Under the pieces are notes generated by a model that was given only the letters and a program-made list of their open reading frames with translations, did not search any database and was not told where the DNA came from. A program made the translations under genes and the position numbers. A stretch of DNA of 64,000 nt from Bacillota bacterium (lineage in GTDB: Bacteria; Bacillota; Clostridia; Clostridiales; Clostridiaceae): contig JAEXLD010000041.1 of the NCBI GenBank assembly GCA_023445445.1, positions 124,001 through 188,000 on the forward strand. Direction: 5' to 3'. Shown here one piece after another: positions 26,847-33,829 of this stretch. Position 1 is the stretch's first letter. The number at the start of each line of letters is the position of its first letter.

Positions 26847-29166
26847 AAATTGGTTTAGGTAACTTAGTTATAAAGCTACTGTAACCCTTGCTATATTTAA
26901 TTAAATTCATACTGCTATACTGCTCCATGTCTTTTAAGTCTTCATACTCAAAATTATCAAGTTTACTTTTAAAGTGGTTAAAATCGTCCTCGGTGCTACC
27001 AGTTAACATCATAAAACTTGCACCTGATGCCTCTAAGGTATCAAATATTCTATCTAACTGATTTATATATTGAGTACTAAATATGAATTTACAAGCAAAT
27101 TTTCTTGATTGAGGCATTATATATTCTAATATATCCATACTTGTAGGTGCCTGGAATACTTCGTCTATAATGACATTACACCTTAAAGGCTTATCGTTTA
27201 GCATACCCCTCAATTGACTTGCTAACCAAATTTTAGTTATAAAGTAGGTAACTAATAAGTTCTTTTGAACTTTAGCAGGGAAATCGCCTTCACGCATTTT
27301 TATTAAAACTACTTTCCCTTGGTCCATACAATTAACTAAATTAATATTATCTTTTAAAGGTTCATTATACATATATTTTAATTTAAAATCTTCTCTTAAC
27401 ATTCCTATACGGTCCAGGATATGCTCTATTTTGCTGCCAACAGTTCCAATTACTTCAGGTTCAGTTCCATCTTTCTTATTCCCTTTGCTCCACTCGTCTA
27501 GTTCTCTTAAGGTATTTATTTCATCTTCTAAACCAGCTTTAAGTTCTAAAGATAAACCACTTATATAAAAGTCCCTCTTCTTATGATTTTCTAAACATTC
27601 AACTACATTTTTAACACTATTATACCCTTGAATAAAAACTACATTTGCTGCTGCATTTAAAAATCTTCTCATTCTGCTGCTTAATGGATCACCTATACTA
27701 ACACTATCTATAAAGCTCATTATTTGTTGACTTTGTAAACTTGCTAACTTTTGTTTAGTGAATATATCTAAGTCTTTCTTTATTTCTATTTCATTGTAGC
27801 CTAACCCTTGTATTCCTTCTTTTGAGGATAAATCTAATTCTATAAGCCTATCTTTATTAACATACTTTTTAATTGTTTCTGATAACTCACAATTCTTTAT
27901 AAAATCTATTACAATTAAACCCTCTTTTGCCTCTGTGCAGTCCTTAGCATAGTTTCCTATATAAGTAGTTTTCCCTCCACCCTGGGAGCCTATTAGCACT
28001 AGTGGTAAGTTCCCATTATTATACTCATTCTCTAAAAATGATGGTATTTTATTGCCTTTAAATTTCGCAGTGCCTAACCTCTTAGTACCAGTTGTTAATT
28101 CTATAGGAATATTATTTTCTTCTACATTAATATGGTTAATTTTGTGCTGAGCCAATAATAGCCTTCCTGGTATTTGTATGAAATTACTGCATTCATCTGT
28201 TGAAAATGTATTTGAATTTATTCTGTAATCATACCTTTCTACATTAATTTTATGCTTTTCCTTCTTGTAAATAAGTTCGTTATCCTCGTCTAATGTTCTA
28301 TATGCTTGACATACACTTAAAGCGTTATTCTCTCTTCTAGTGCTATCTTCACTTTTGCTTAATAATGCTATTTGACTATTTAAAACAGTTGCCTCTTTCT
28401 TCTTATTAGTTGCTGGTGATAATTTTTGTTGTTGCTCCAGTATTCCAAGGATAGCACTATAAAGACTTTTTTTATTACCTTCAGGACCACCACCTGTAAA
28501 ATCATTTATAACTTGTACCATTCCATCAAATAAGCTAAAAATATTTAATAAAGTACTTCTCATTATATAATCGAAAGTCATTTGTTTCTTTTCAATACTC
28601 TTATGATCCTTAATCTTTTCTATTGTTGCAGTATATCTATCTAGCCACCCAAACTGAGAAATTGGTAAGAAGTTGTATATTATTCTAACTCTATCATCAT
28701 CTTTCATTATATCCATTACTGATAAAATACTATTAAGAGGCTCATTTGATTTCTTATCTACTGCTAAAGATAAAGCATCTTCTTTTTTATAAGAAAGAGA
28801 ATACAAATCTGTACCCTCTTCCATTTCTTCTATTTTATCTACTATCTCTAAAGTAGCCTTATTCCATATTTCTTTACACTTTTCAACTATAATGTTTTGA
28901 AAACAGTCTGGAATAATGAAATAGAATTTAGCATTATTATCTTTTATATCTATAACATAGCTTATCTTGTAACTTGTTTCAAAAAATAACTTCTTTTGTG
29001 CCTTATATATTCTTCTGTTTATTGCTCTATAAGTATGTGCAATAGCCTTAGCAATGTTACTTGAATTGTAGTTCCTTATACTCTTATGAGGTGTTATTTG
29101 TAAATAAATATATTTAGGTCTTACTAACTTAAAGTAATCTGAAAATGTTATGCTTTGTATCTTCAT
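26845..29166 (-). CDS. Type IV secretion-like ATPase (VirB4/VirD4/HerA superfamily)
   Basis: A 773-residue soluble protein. Walker A is 'LIGSQGGGKTTYIGN' near residues 391-404, Walker B is 'CNVIIDEVF' near 663-671, and 'FIFSTQY' with a Gln sensor follows near 694-700. A long N-terminal domain without membrane helices precedes the motor, which is nearer the VirB4 layout than that of membrane-anchored coupling proteins. The stop of the preceding small membrane gene overlaps its start (ATGA). Such ATPases move DNA or assemble pili in conjugative elements; there is no relaxase here. Its work in a siphovirus prophage is unknown. Confidence 0.75.
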   Translation of the reverse strand: MKIQSITFSDYFKLVRPKYIYLQITPHKSIRNYNSSNIAKAIAHTYRAINRRIYKAQKKLFFETSYKISYVIDIKDNNAKFYFIIPDCFQNIIVEKCKEIWNKATLEIVDKIEEMEEGTDLYSLSYKKEDALSLAVDKKSNEPLNSILSVMDIMKDDDRVRIIYNFLPISQFGWLDRYTATIEKIKDHKSIEKKQMTFDYIMRSTLLNIFSLFDGMVQVINDFTGGGPEGNKKSLYSAILGILEQQQKLSPATNKKKEATVLNSQIALLSKSEDSTRRENNALSVCQAYRTLDEDNELIYKKEKHKINVERYDYRINSNTFSTDECSNFIQIPGRLLLAQHKINHINVEENNIPIELTTGTKRLGTAKFKGNKIPSFLENEYNNGNLPLVLIGSQGGGKTTYIGNYAKDCTEAKEGLIVIDFIKNCELSETIKKYVNKDRLIELDLSSKEGIQGLGYNEIEIKKDLDIFTKQKLASLQSQQIMSFIDSVSIGDPLSSRMRRFLNAAANVVFIQGYNSVKNVVECLENHKKRDFYISGLSLELKAGLEDEINTLRELDEWSKGNKKDGTEPEVIGTVGSKIEHILDRIGMLREDFKLKYMYNEPLKDNINLVNCMDQGKVVLIKMREGDFPAKVQKNLLVTYFITKIWLASQLRGMLNDKPLRCNVIIDEVFQAPTSMDILEYIMPQSRKFACKFIFSTQYINQLDRIFDTLEASGASFMMLTGSTEDDFNHFKSKLDNFEYEDLKDMEQYSSMNLIKYSKGYSSFITKLPKPI

Positions 29167-29393
29167 ATCAATAACCCTTTTATGGCTTGAAGTATACAGT
29201 AAATAACAAAACTTATACTAACATACTTACCAGCTTTCTTTTGCCCAGCTATATACATTGCAATAGCTATAAGACAAGCTATAAGACATATCCAGTAACT
29301 TCCGTTAATTATTCCTAATACTATCCATTTAATAAAATTTAAAATTGCAGTTTTTAATCCTTCTACTATAGCACTTACAATTGTTTCTTTCAT
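29163..29393 (-). CDS. Small two-helix membrane protein, VirB2/TrbC-like plan
   Basis: A 76-residue protein with an amphipathic N-terminus, then two membrane helices ('IVLGIINGSYWICLIACLIA' and 'VSISFVIYCILQAIKGLLI') joined by a short basic loop 'GQKKAGKY'. Two helices around a tight positively charged loop is the plan of VirB2-type pilins, though many small membrane proteins share it. It overlaps the ATPase start by 4 nt, a strong sign of a joint function. Confidence 0.6.
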   Translation of the reverse strand: MKETIVSAIVEGLKTAILNFIKWIVLGIINGSYWICLIACLIAIAMYIAGQKKAGKYVSISFVIYCILQAIKGLLI

Positions 29394-29405
29394 ATCAATA
29401 CCCCC

Positions 29406-29813
29406 TTATGCAAATATATCTCTAATCATATCAAAGGCAAAAGGCATTAAATACAAGGCTGCAAAGTACAATATATATTTAATCATTATTTTTGCAGCAT
29501 CCTTAGAAGTTCCGTTCATAACGCTTTTTAAGATTTCTACTATACACCCAACAAGACATAACCAATAACCTATAGATTGTGAGACTCCTAAAATCATACT
29601 GCCTGCACTATCTATTTTTCCTACTGCAGCAGTTGTATCTGCCAAAACTGCACTTGCATAATTAAGTCCTGCAACTGTAAAAACTAAAACTTTATATAAC
29701 TTTAAATCCTTCTTCTCTAAATTGCCTATCCAGCTATCTAAACTTTGTCTTTCTTTTCTGCAAAAATCATAGTTTCTTACTAATTTATTGTCTAAAATTA
29801 TTGATATTTCCAT
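29406..29813 (-). CDS. VirB2/TrbC-like pro-pilin candidate
   Basis: The 135-residue protein has a long charged N-terminal leader, a hydrophobic segment ending 'NYASAVLADTT' that looks like a signal-peptidase site, and then two membrane helices ('ILGVSQSIGYWLCLVGCIVE' and 'IMIKYILYFAALYLMPFAFD') separated by a short 'NGTSKDA' loop. This is the layout of VirB2/TrbC pro-pilins. It heads the three-gene cluster with the second small membrane protein and the ATPase. Cleavage and pilus formation are inferences. Confidence 0.6.
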   Translation of the reverse strand: MEISIILDNKLVRNYDFCRKERQSLDSWIGNLEKKDLKLYKVLVFTVAGLNYASAVLADTTAAVGKIDSAGSMILGVSQSIGYWLCLVGCIVEILKSVMNGTSKDAAKIMIKYILYFAALYLMPFAFDMIRDIFA

Positions 29814-29892
29814 AATTATTTTCTTCCTCCTTGAATAATAATTTTAATAATGGTTAATACTATTAATATAAAATTATCGGAGGTGGTCTACT

Positions 29893-29964
29893 ATGTCAGC
29901 ATTTGTTTTAGGTTATATAGTTTGCTACGCAGTAGTTTATGGATTATATACATTTATGAATTAA
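29893..29964 (+). CDS. Tiny membrane peptide
   Basis: A 23-codon frame (MSAFVLGYIVCYAVVYGLYT, FMN) on the plus strand, opposite to its surroundings, preceded by an unusually strong site (CGGAGGTGG, seven bases before ATG). The whole peptide is one membrane helix. It is followed by two hairpins, the second a good terminator, so it forms an isolated transcription unit. A type I-toxin-like or holin-like peptide are options; nothing decides between them. Confidence 0.5.
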   Translation: MSAFVLGYIVCYAVVYGLYTFMN

Positions 29965-30014
29965 TTATTAAGATTTAGATATATTAGTCAACTTATTATA
30001 TGACCTAACATATA

Positions 30015-30087
30015 CTACTAGCGTAACGCAGTTAGCGTAGTAGTTCCTTAGCCTAAGTCTACTCATCTAGATTTAGGCTTATTTTTT
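30015..30087 (+). terminator. Tandem hairpins ending the small plus-strand unit
   Basis: The first hairpin (30015-30043) pairs CTACTA with TAGTAG over a GC-rich inner stem around TAACGCAGTTA. The second (30050-30079) pairs AGCCTAA and CTA with TAG and TTAGGCT and is followed by ATTTTTTATT, a typical intrinsic terminator on the plus strand. Confidence 0.7.
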
Positions 30088-30274
30088 ATTGATATTCAAT
30101 AAAAGTCTTATTTAAATCACTCTCTTCTGCTATAAATCCAATAACCATATTTAAAATATCTCTTAAAGCTTCTTCATCAATTTTATCCAATACTTCTCCA
30201 TTTTTGATTTTTTTAAATCCATTTTCAAGGTCCACTTTTGCACTTAAAAAATGATAAAATTTATAAATCTCCAT
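30086..30274 (-). CDS. Hypothetical small acidic protein
   Basis: A 62-residue helical acidic protein ('MEIYKFYHFLSAKVDLENGF'). AAGGAGG selects the ATG at 30274. It is the last gene of the ParM operon, ten bases after the second ParR-like gene. It could bind the basic ParR partner, but this is only suggested by charge and place. Confidence 0.55.
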   Translation of the reverse strand: MEIYKFYHFLSAKVDLENGFKKIKNGEVLDKIDEEALRDILNMVIGFIAEESDLNKTFIEYQ

Positions 30275-30284
30275 AAAATCCTCC

Positions 30285-30455
30285 TTAAAAATCAAAATTA
30301 TTCTTTATGCCACTATCTTTTTTGTAGCTATCACTTTCTTTTTTCATCTTCTCTTTAATCAGTTCCTTTATATAAATACTTGGTGATAATTGTTTTTTTA
30401 GAAATTCATATAGATCTGCTTCAGTATCTTTAAAACTTATACCTATCTTCTTCAT
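30285..30455 (-). CDS. ParR-like ribbon-helix-helix protein
   Basis: A 56-codon ORF starting 'MKKIGISFKDTEADLYEFLK', with 'SPSIYIKELIKEKMKKES'. A beta strand followed by two helices is the ParR/MetJ-type ribbon-helix-helix plan, and 'ISFK...' followed by 'YIKELI' is the usual signature. The start overlaps the stop of the ParM-like gene (TAATG), the classical parM-parR order. It should bind a centromere-like repeat and one end of the ParM filament. Confidence 0.7.
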   Translation of the reverse strand: MKKIGISFKDTEADLYEFLKKQLSPSIYIKELIKEKMKKESDSYKKDSGIKNNFDF

Positions 30456-31270
30456 TAAAACACTTCCTTTCCATATCGTTCATATGCAATTGCATTTGCC
30501 ATAAATGGATCTCTTACTAAGTATGCATGAGGTATTCTGTTTTTAAATGCAGTATATAGCTTTTCTGCTCCACCACCAATTAACACTACATTATTAGTCT
30601 TTATCGAATAGTCTACTTGTACTTTTCTTACTATGCTTTCTACAAATTCTTTAAATATATCCATGCTAACTGCTTTTCTTTCTCCATATATAAAAAGTCC
30701 ATTCCGTATTATCCTTTGTGCATCATCTTGTTTTAAGTCAAGTCCATACGTTGAGTTTAGGTGATTAATAAAATCACTTTCCAGATTCATAACTCCATTA
30801 GGTAAGCTTGTTGGCCTTTTAATTCTTCTCTTAATTCCTTCTAACTCTAATAAGCATATATCAGTGGTCCTTCCTCCTATGTCTATTATTATCCCTTCAT
30901 AGTTGGCTGGTACTGTCATAACTCCTTCTGGAACTACTTCTACATCTAAAACTAATTTACTTTGCATAATTCTATTAATAAGATAATCCTTATCTTCTTT
31001 ATATTGACTTAGTGGTAATCCTACAACTATTTTATTATTTTTATCAGTAGTGCTTCTTTCTATTGCTCCTTGAAGTAGATAAATCAAATTACTCCTATAG
31101 GCTTTTCTGTACTCTGTATCAAATTCTCCTTCTCCTAAGTAAATCTTACTATTATCTGTTACTATAAAGTCTTTACTTTCTATACTTGGTATTCTTGATA
31201 CTTTAGATAGAAAACTTACCCTTTTACTACTTTTAGTGTAATAATTGCCTAAATCTACGCCTAAAATCAT
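30455..31270 (-). CDS. ParM/StbA-like actin ATPase
   Basis: A 271-residue actin-fold protein. Phosphate 1 is 'GVDLGNYYTKSS', phosphate 2 is 'GIIIDIGGRTTDICLLE', and the adenosine motif is 'NVVLIGGGAEKLYTAF'. It is shorter than plasmid R1 ParM (about 320) but similar to the actin-like proteins of some Gram-positive plasmids and phages. Known members push replicated plasmids apart as filaments. In this phage it could segregate an episomal form or position replicating DNA; neither is shown. It lies between two ParR-like genes. Confidence 0.85.
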   Translation of the reverse strand: MILGVDLGNYYTKSSKRVSFLSKVSRIPSIESKDFIVTDNSKIYLGEGEFDTEYRKAYRSNLIYLLQGAIERSTTDKNNKIVVGLPLSQYKEDKDYLINRIMQSKLVLDVEVVPEGVMTVPANYEGIIIDIGGRTTDICLLELEGIKRRIKRPTSLPNGVMNLESDFINHLNSTYGLDLKQDDAQRIIRNGLFIYGERKAVSMDIFKEFVESIVRKVQVDYSIKTNNVVLIGGGAEKLYTAFKNRIPHAYLVRDPFMANAIAYERYGKEVF

Positions 31271-31356
31271 CCCTCTAATTCTTCCTTTCTCTTTCTTATA
31301 CTTTATTTATATGTCTTAAGATAGAAAAGGTTCCACAAAATAAAAAAGAAGGAAAA

Positions 31357-31509
31357 TTATTTTTCCCTCTTTCTATCCTCTAACATCTTTTCATATATAA
31401 GTTGTTTTATATAAGCAGATGTACCTATTATCTTTGCTTTTTCTCTTAAGTATTCTAATACTTCAACATCATCACCAGTTTCTTTAAAACTAATACCTAC
31501 TTTTATCAT
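31357..31509 (-). CDS. Second ParR-like ribbon-helix-helix protein
   Basis: A 50-codon ORF starting 'MIKVGISFKETGDDVEVLEY', with 'SAYIKQLIYEKMLEDRKREK'. It is clearly paralogous to the 56-codon ORF after parM (shared 'GISFKxT' and 'YIKxLIxEKM'). GAGGTG lies five bases before the ATG. It precedes the ParM-like gene by 86 bases on the same strand, so the operon reads parR-parM-parR. Confidence 0.7.
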   Translation of the reverse strand: MIKVGISFKETGDDVEVLEYLREKAKIIGTSAYIKQLIYEKMLEDRKREK

Positions 31510-31555
31510 TCTCTCACCTCTCTTATATTATTCTATATATTATGTATAATTCCTT

Positions 31556-31880
31556 TAAATTGGTCCATATTGCTTTGGAACTAGATTTGAGCTTATAGAA
31601 GGTCCAGCTATTAACCGAACTTTCCTATATTGCTTTGTATACTGAGTTCTCGCAAAATAGCCTTTATATTGTTACCAACTTCGATTTACCCAAGTCATAT
31701 AAAGGAAGTCTCTCTAAATCATCCACCACTATAATATTTAAAGTCCTTTTAGCATTGGACTTAATGTATATGTATTTTTACATCTACAAGTAGATTTTCT
31801 GCATTGGCTCCACCATACCTGACGAGTTTTAAAGTCTTTATCGGCAACTGACTATACGTATTAACTTATTTACGTATAGT
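31556..31880 (-). pseudogene. Possible frameshifted gene remnant
   Basis: No intact frame spans this stretch, but three consecutive open segments on the minus strand look coding in successive frames: '..LPIKTLKLVRYGGANAENLL' (31870 down to 31766), then 'NIIVVDDLERLPLYDLGKSK' (near 31735-31675), then 'GYFARTQYTKQYRKVRLIAG' through 'VPKQYGPI' with a stop near 31556. Two frameshifts would connect them into about 110 codons. No good start codon is seen. It may be a decayed gene or a structured centromere region that is open by chance. Confidence 0.35.
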
Positions 31881-31940
31881 TTGCTTATTCTCCTGTACGT
31901 ATATACGTGGAATAACCTTCCATATATGCACGTATATAAA
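31851..31940 (+). promoter_or_regulatory. ACGTAT palindrome cluster (operator or centromere)
   Basis: ACTATACGTA (31851-31860) and TACGTATAGT (31871-31880) form a perfect inverted repeat with a 10-base spacer. ACGTATATACGT (31897-31908) is a perfect 12-bp palindrome, and CACGTATATA (31930-31939) adds another copy. Five ACGTAT-type half sites precede the ribbon-helix-helix gene, with TATAAT at 31941-31946. They suit a symmetric ribbon-helix-helix protein as operator or as a partition site. Confidence 0.6.
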
Positions 31941-31979
31941 TATAATTTTAGGAAATACTTAAATTATGAGGTGATTAAC

Positions 31980-32105
31980 TTGAAGAAAAAATATACAACT
32001 AATATAGATGAAGAGTTGCTAAAAAAAGCTAAAATTAAAGCTATACAAGAAAATATAAATTTAAATGATTTATTAGAAAGGCTCTTAAGAGAGTATTTGA
32101 GGTGA
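31980..32105 (+). CDS. Small ribbon-helix-helix protein (antitoxin-like)
   Basis: A 41-codon ORF (KKKYTTNIDEELLKKAKIKA, then a helix ending 'LLERLLREYLR') starting at the TTG at 31980, seven bases after GAGGTG. Strand-helix-helix with 'TNIDEELLKKAKIKAIQENI' is a CopG/Arc-type DNA-binding module, as in many antitoxins. It follows the ACGTAT palindromes, probably its own operator, and its stop overlaps the ribosome site of a 35-codon membrane peptide. Confidence 0.7.
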   Translation: MKKKYTTNIDEELLKKAKIKAIQENINLNDLLERLLREYLR

Positions 32106-32109
32106 TCAT

Positions 32110-32217
32110 ATGACCAATATAATTTTAATAGCATTTTTTATATTAATATATTTATTGTATTTATCTGCTATTGCTTTAATTTGTATTATAAAAACTGTAG
32201 ATGATATTTTTAAATAA
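32110..32217 (+). CDS. Hydrophobic peptide, candidate toxin
   Basis: A 35-codon frame (MTNIILIAFFILIYLLYLSA, then ALICIIKTVDDIFK) preceded by GAGGTGATCAT at the end of the ribbon-helix-helix gene. It is one long membrane helix with a short polar C-terminus. The pair looks like a compact toxin-antitoxin cassette, although a small membrane accessory protein is equally possible. Confidence 0.55.
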   Translation: MTNIILIAFFILIYLLYLSAIALICIIKTVDDIFK

Positions 32218-32254
32218 TAAGAGCACCTAGATTATTCTAAGTGCTCTTATTATT
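32213..32254. terminator. Bidirectional terminator
   Basis: AATAATAAGAGCAC pairs with GTGCTCTTATTATT; it overlaps the stop codons of the membrane peptide (+) and of the 65-residue ORF (-). Confidence 0.85.
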
Positions 32255-32451
32255 TATATTCTATTTAAAAGTTCTCTAGCTTTATTTATATCTAAGTATT
32301 TTACTTGTAGATCTTCTCTATTTAATACATTTAAGTATGATTTTATCTCAGCTTCATATTCAATATAATATAAACTGCTATTGTTTAAGTGTAATATATA
32401 CTTTCCTAAAGCTTTCTTTAACAATTCTATTATTTCATTTTCTTTTAACAT
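32254..32451 (-). CDS. Hypothetical small protein
   Basis: A 65-residue mixed-charge protein ('MLKENEIIELLKKALGKYIL') behind AAGGAGG. No motif. It follows the AbrB-like gene on the same strand, separated by a 97-base stretch with a long hairpin. Confidence 0.5.
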   Translation of the reverse strand: MLKENEIIELLKKALGKYILHLNNSSLYYIEYEAEIKSYLNVLNREDLQVKYLDINKARELLNRI

Positions 32452-32466
32452 TTTAAGTCCTCCTTG

Positions 32467-32535
32467 AAATTAAGGAGTAACCTATGCTATGCTATATTTG
32501 CGAGATATGGTGGTAGCTTCGGTTACTGCCTTTTA
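32467..32535. other. Long-range hairpin between two small genes
   Basis: AAGGAGTAACC near the left edge can pair with GGTTAC and CCTT near the right edge, enclosing about 40 bases. On the plus strand it ends in a T-rich run (CCTTTTATTTTATT). It could be a terminator or an attenuating leader of the 65-residue gene. Confidence 0.35.
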
Positions 32536-32548
32536 TTTTATTGATATA

Positions 32549-32734
32549 TTATTTTAATTTTTCAATAACTATCTTTTCACCATCAAACGATAATTTCACC
32601 TCTCTATCATCTAAATCTATATTCATTTCATCTAGCCAACTTTTTGGAATGCTTAATTTTGGTGCATAAGAATTCTTACTTGCTGTTCCACCACTTTTAT
32701 TAAACATTATTTTCAACACTCTTGATTCTTTCAT
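32549..32734 (-). CDS. AbrB/MazE-type DNA-binding protein
   Basis: A 61-residue swapped-hairpin protein: 'LKIMFNKSGGTASKNSYAPKLSIPKSWLDEMNI' (part) and 'REVKLSFDGEKIVIEKLK'. AGGAGGA precedes the ATG. Its promoter overlaps two TATTCG-type operators, so it is probably autoregulated. No toxin partner lies beside it. Confidence 0.75.
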   Translation of the reverse strand: MKESRVLKIMFNKSGGTASKNSYAPKLSIPKSWLDEMNIDLDDREVKLSFDGEKIVIEKLK

Positions 32735-32750
32735 AAATTCATCCTCCTCT

Positions 32751-32793
32751 TATTCGTTACGAATAGTATATATCAACCGTATCGAATAGTCAA
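32751..32793 (-). promoter_or_regulatory. Promoter and operators of the AbrB-like gene
   Basis: TTGACT (32788-32793) and TATACT (32765-32770) are spaced by 17 bases on the minus strand. A perfect palindrome TATTCGTTACGAATA (32751-32765) abuts the -10 box, and a second partial copy (TATTCGATACG on the minus strand) overlaps the spacer. Confidence 0.8.
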
Positions 32794-32825
32794 TATATAT
32801 TTAATTTATTTATAAAGAAATAAAA

Positions 32826-32857
32826 AAGGCTAATAAGTATTTCTACTTACTAGCCTT
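32826..32857 (-). terminator. Terminator of the lysis genes
   Basis: AAGGCTA pairs with TAGCCTT around an inner TAAGTA/TACTTA stem, followed on the minus strand by a T-run. It lies just past the endolysin stop codon and separates the late operon from the AbrB-like gene. Confidence 0.8.
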
Positions 32858-32861
32858 AAAA

Positions 32862-33827
32862 TTATCTTATTCTTAAATTTTGTCCTGGATATATTAGATT
32901 TGGATTGGTTAGTCCATTCAATGCAGCTATAGATTGCCATGTAGTGTTATATTTAACAGCTATATTTGAAAGGTTATCTCCTGCTTTAACAGTATAATTA
33001 ATTGCATTGTTTTCTACTGCTCCTGTAAGCTTTAAAACTTGCCCTGGATAGATTAAATTAGGATTACTAATATTATTTATCCTGCATATCTCTGCTACTG
33101 TAATATTAAATCTACTTGCTATACTAGATAAATTATCACCACTTACTACTGTATAGTTTTTTGTTACAGGCTCCTGTGGTTTTACATTAACTGTTCCTGG
33201 ACCATATCCATTCTTACCTCTGTTTTTTATAAGGCTTGGATAATCTACTAACATATAATTCTGATCTACAGTTTGTCCATTTATTAATGTACTTCTTATA
33301 TAGTTAGTTTCCCCTCCAAATTGCCACATTCCATATTGCCCTTTATAAGTGCATTCTGTATTCCATTGTGCTACCCACATAGCATATTCTTGCTTGATAT
33401 CCTCTTCTAAGTAAGTATCTATAAATGATTTGCTAGAATAAACCCCTACCCAATATCCTCTATCTTCTAAGTATTCTAAATATGCTCTAGTAATAGCTGA
33501 TACTTGAGTTCTTGATAAATTCTTGTGTACTTGGTCCTCAATATCAAAGTATATAGGAAGTTCAAATTTCTTTCCAGCTAGTACATTCTCTAATAAAAAC
33601 TTAGCTTCTTGAATAGCTTCTTGTGGAGTTGTAGCCATTGTATAATGATATACTCCTACATTTAAGCCACTTGCTCTGGCATTGCTATAGTACTCTTCAA
33701 ACCTAGTGTCTTTACTTAGATTATAAGCACCTCTAAGAATTGCAAATTTAACTCCTTCTCTTGCTGCTTGTAAGAAATTAAAATTCCCTTGCCAAAAGCT
33801 TACATCTATTCCAAAGACTTTTGTCAT
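32862..33827 (-). CDS. Endolysin: GH25 muramidase with two LysM domains
   Basis: A 321-residue cell-wall hydrolase. Residues 1-195 are a glycoside hydrolase 25 domain ('GIDVSFWQGNFNF', the catalytic 'PIYFDIED' and 'YGMWQFGG'). Two LysM repeats follow ('NYTVVSGDNLSSIASRFNIT' and 'NYTVKAGDNLSNIAVKYNTT'), which bind peptidoglycan. There is no signal peptide, so release should depend on the holin directly upstream. Confidence 0.95.
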   Translation of the reverse strand: MTKVFGIDVSFWQGNFNFLQAAREGVKFAILRGAYNLSKDTRFEEYYSNARASGLNVGVYHYTMATTPQEAIQEAKFLLENVLAGKKFELPIYFDIEDQVHKNLSRTQVSAITRAYLEYLEDRGYWVGVYSSKSFIDTYLEEDIKQEYAMWVAQWNTECTYKGQYGMWQFGGETNYIRSTLINGQTVDQNYMLVDYPSLIKNRGKNGYGPGTVNVKPQEPVTKNYTVVSGDNLSSIASRFNITVAEICRINNISNPNLIYPGQVLKLTGAVENNAINYTVKAGDNLSNIAVKYNTTWQSIAALNGLTNPNLIYPGQNLRIR

Positions 33828-33829
33828 AT

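Noticed and set aside
26845..31509. A separate integrative conjugative element nested in the prophage
   Set aside because: No relaxase, no second pair of attachment repeats and no own integrase were seen; the genes are more simply accessory genes of the phage.
31561..31640. Direct repeats CATATTGCTTTG / TATATTGCTTTG as a CRISPR-like array
   Set aside because: Only two copies, with no regular spacer series; they may equally be coding remnants (Lys-Gln-Tyr) or partition sites.
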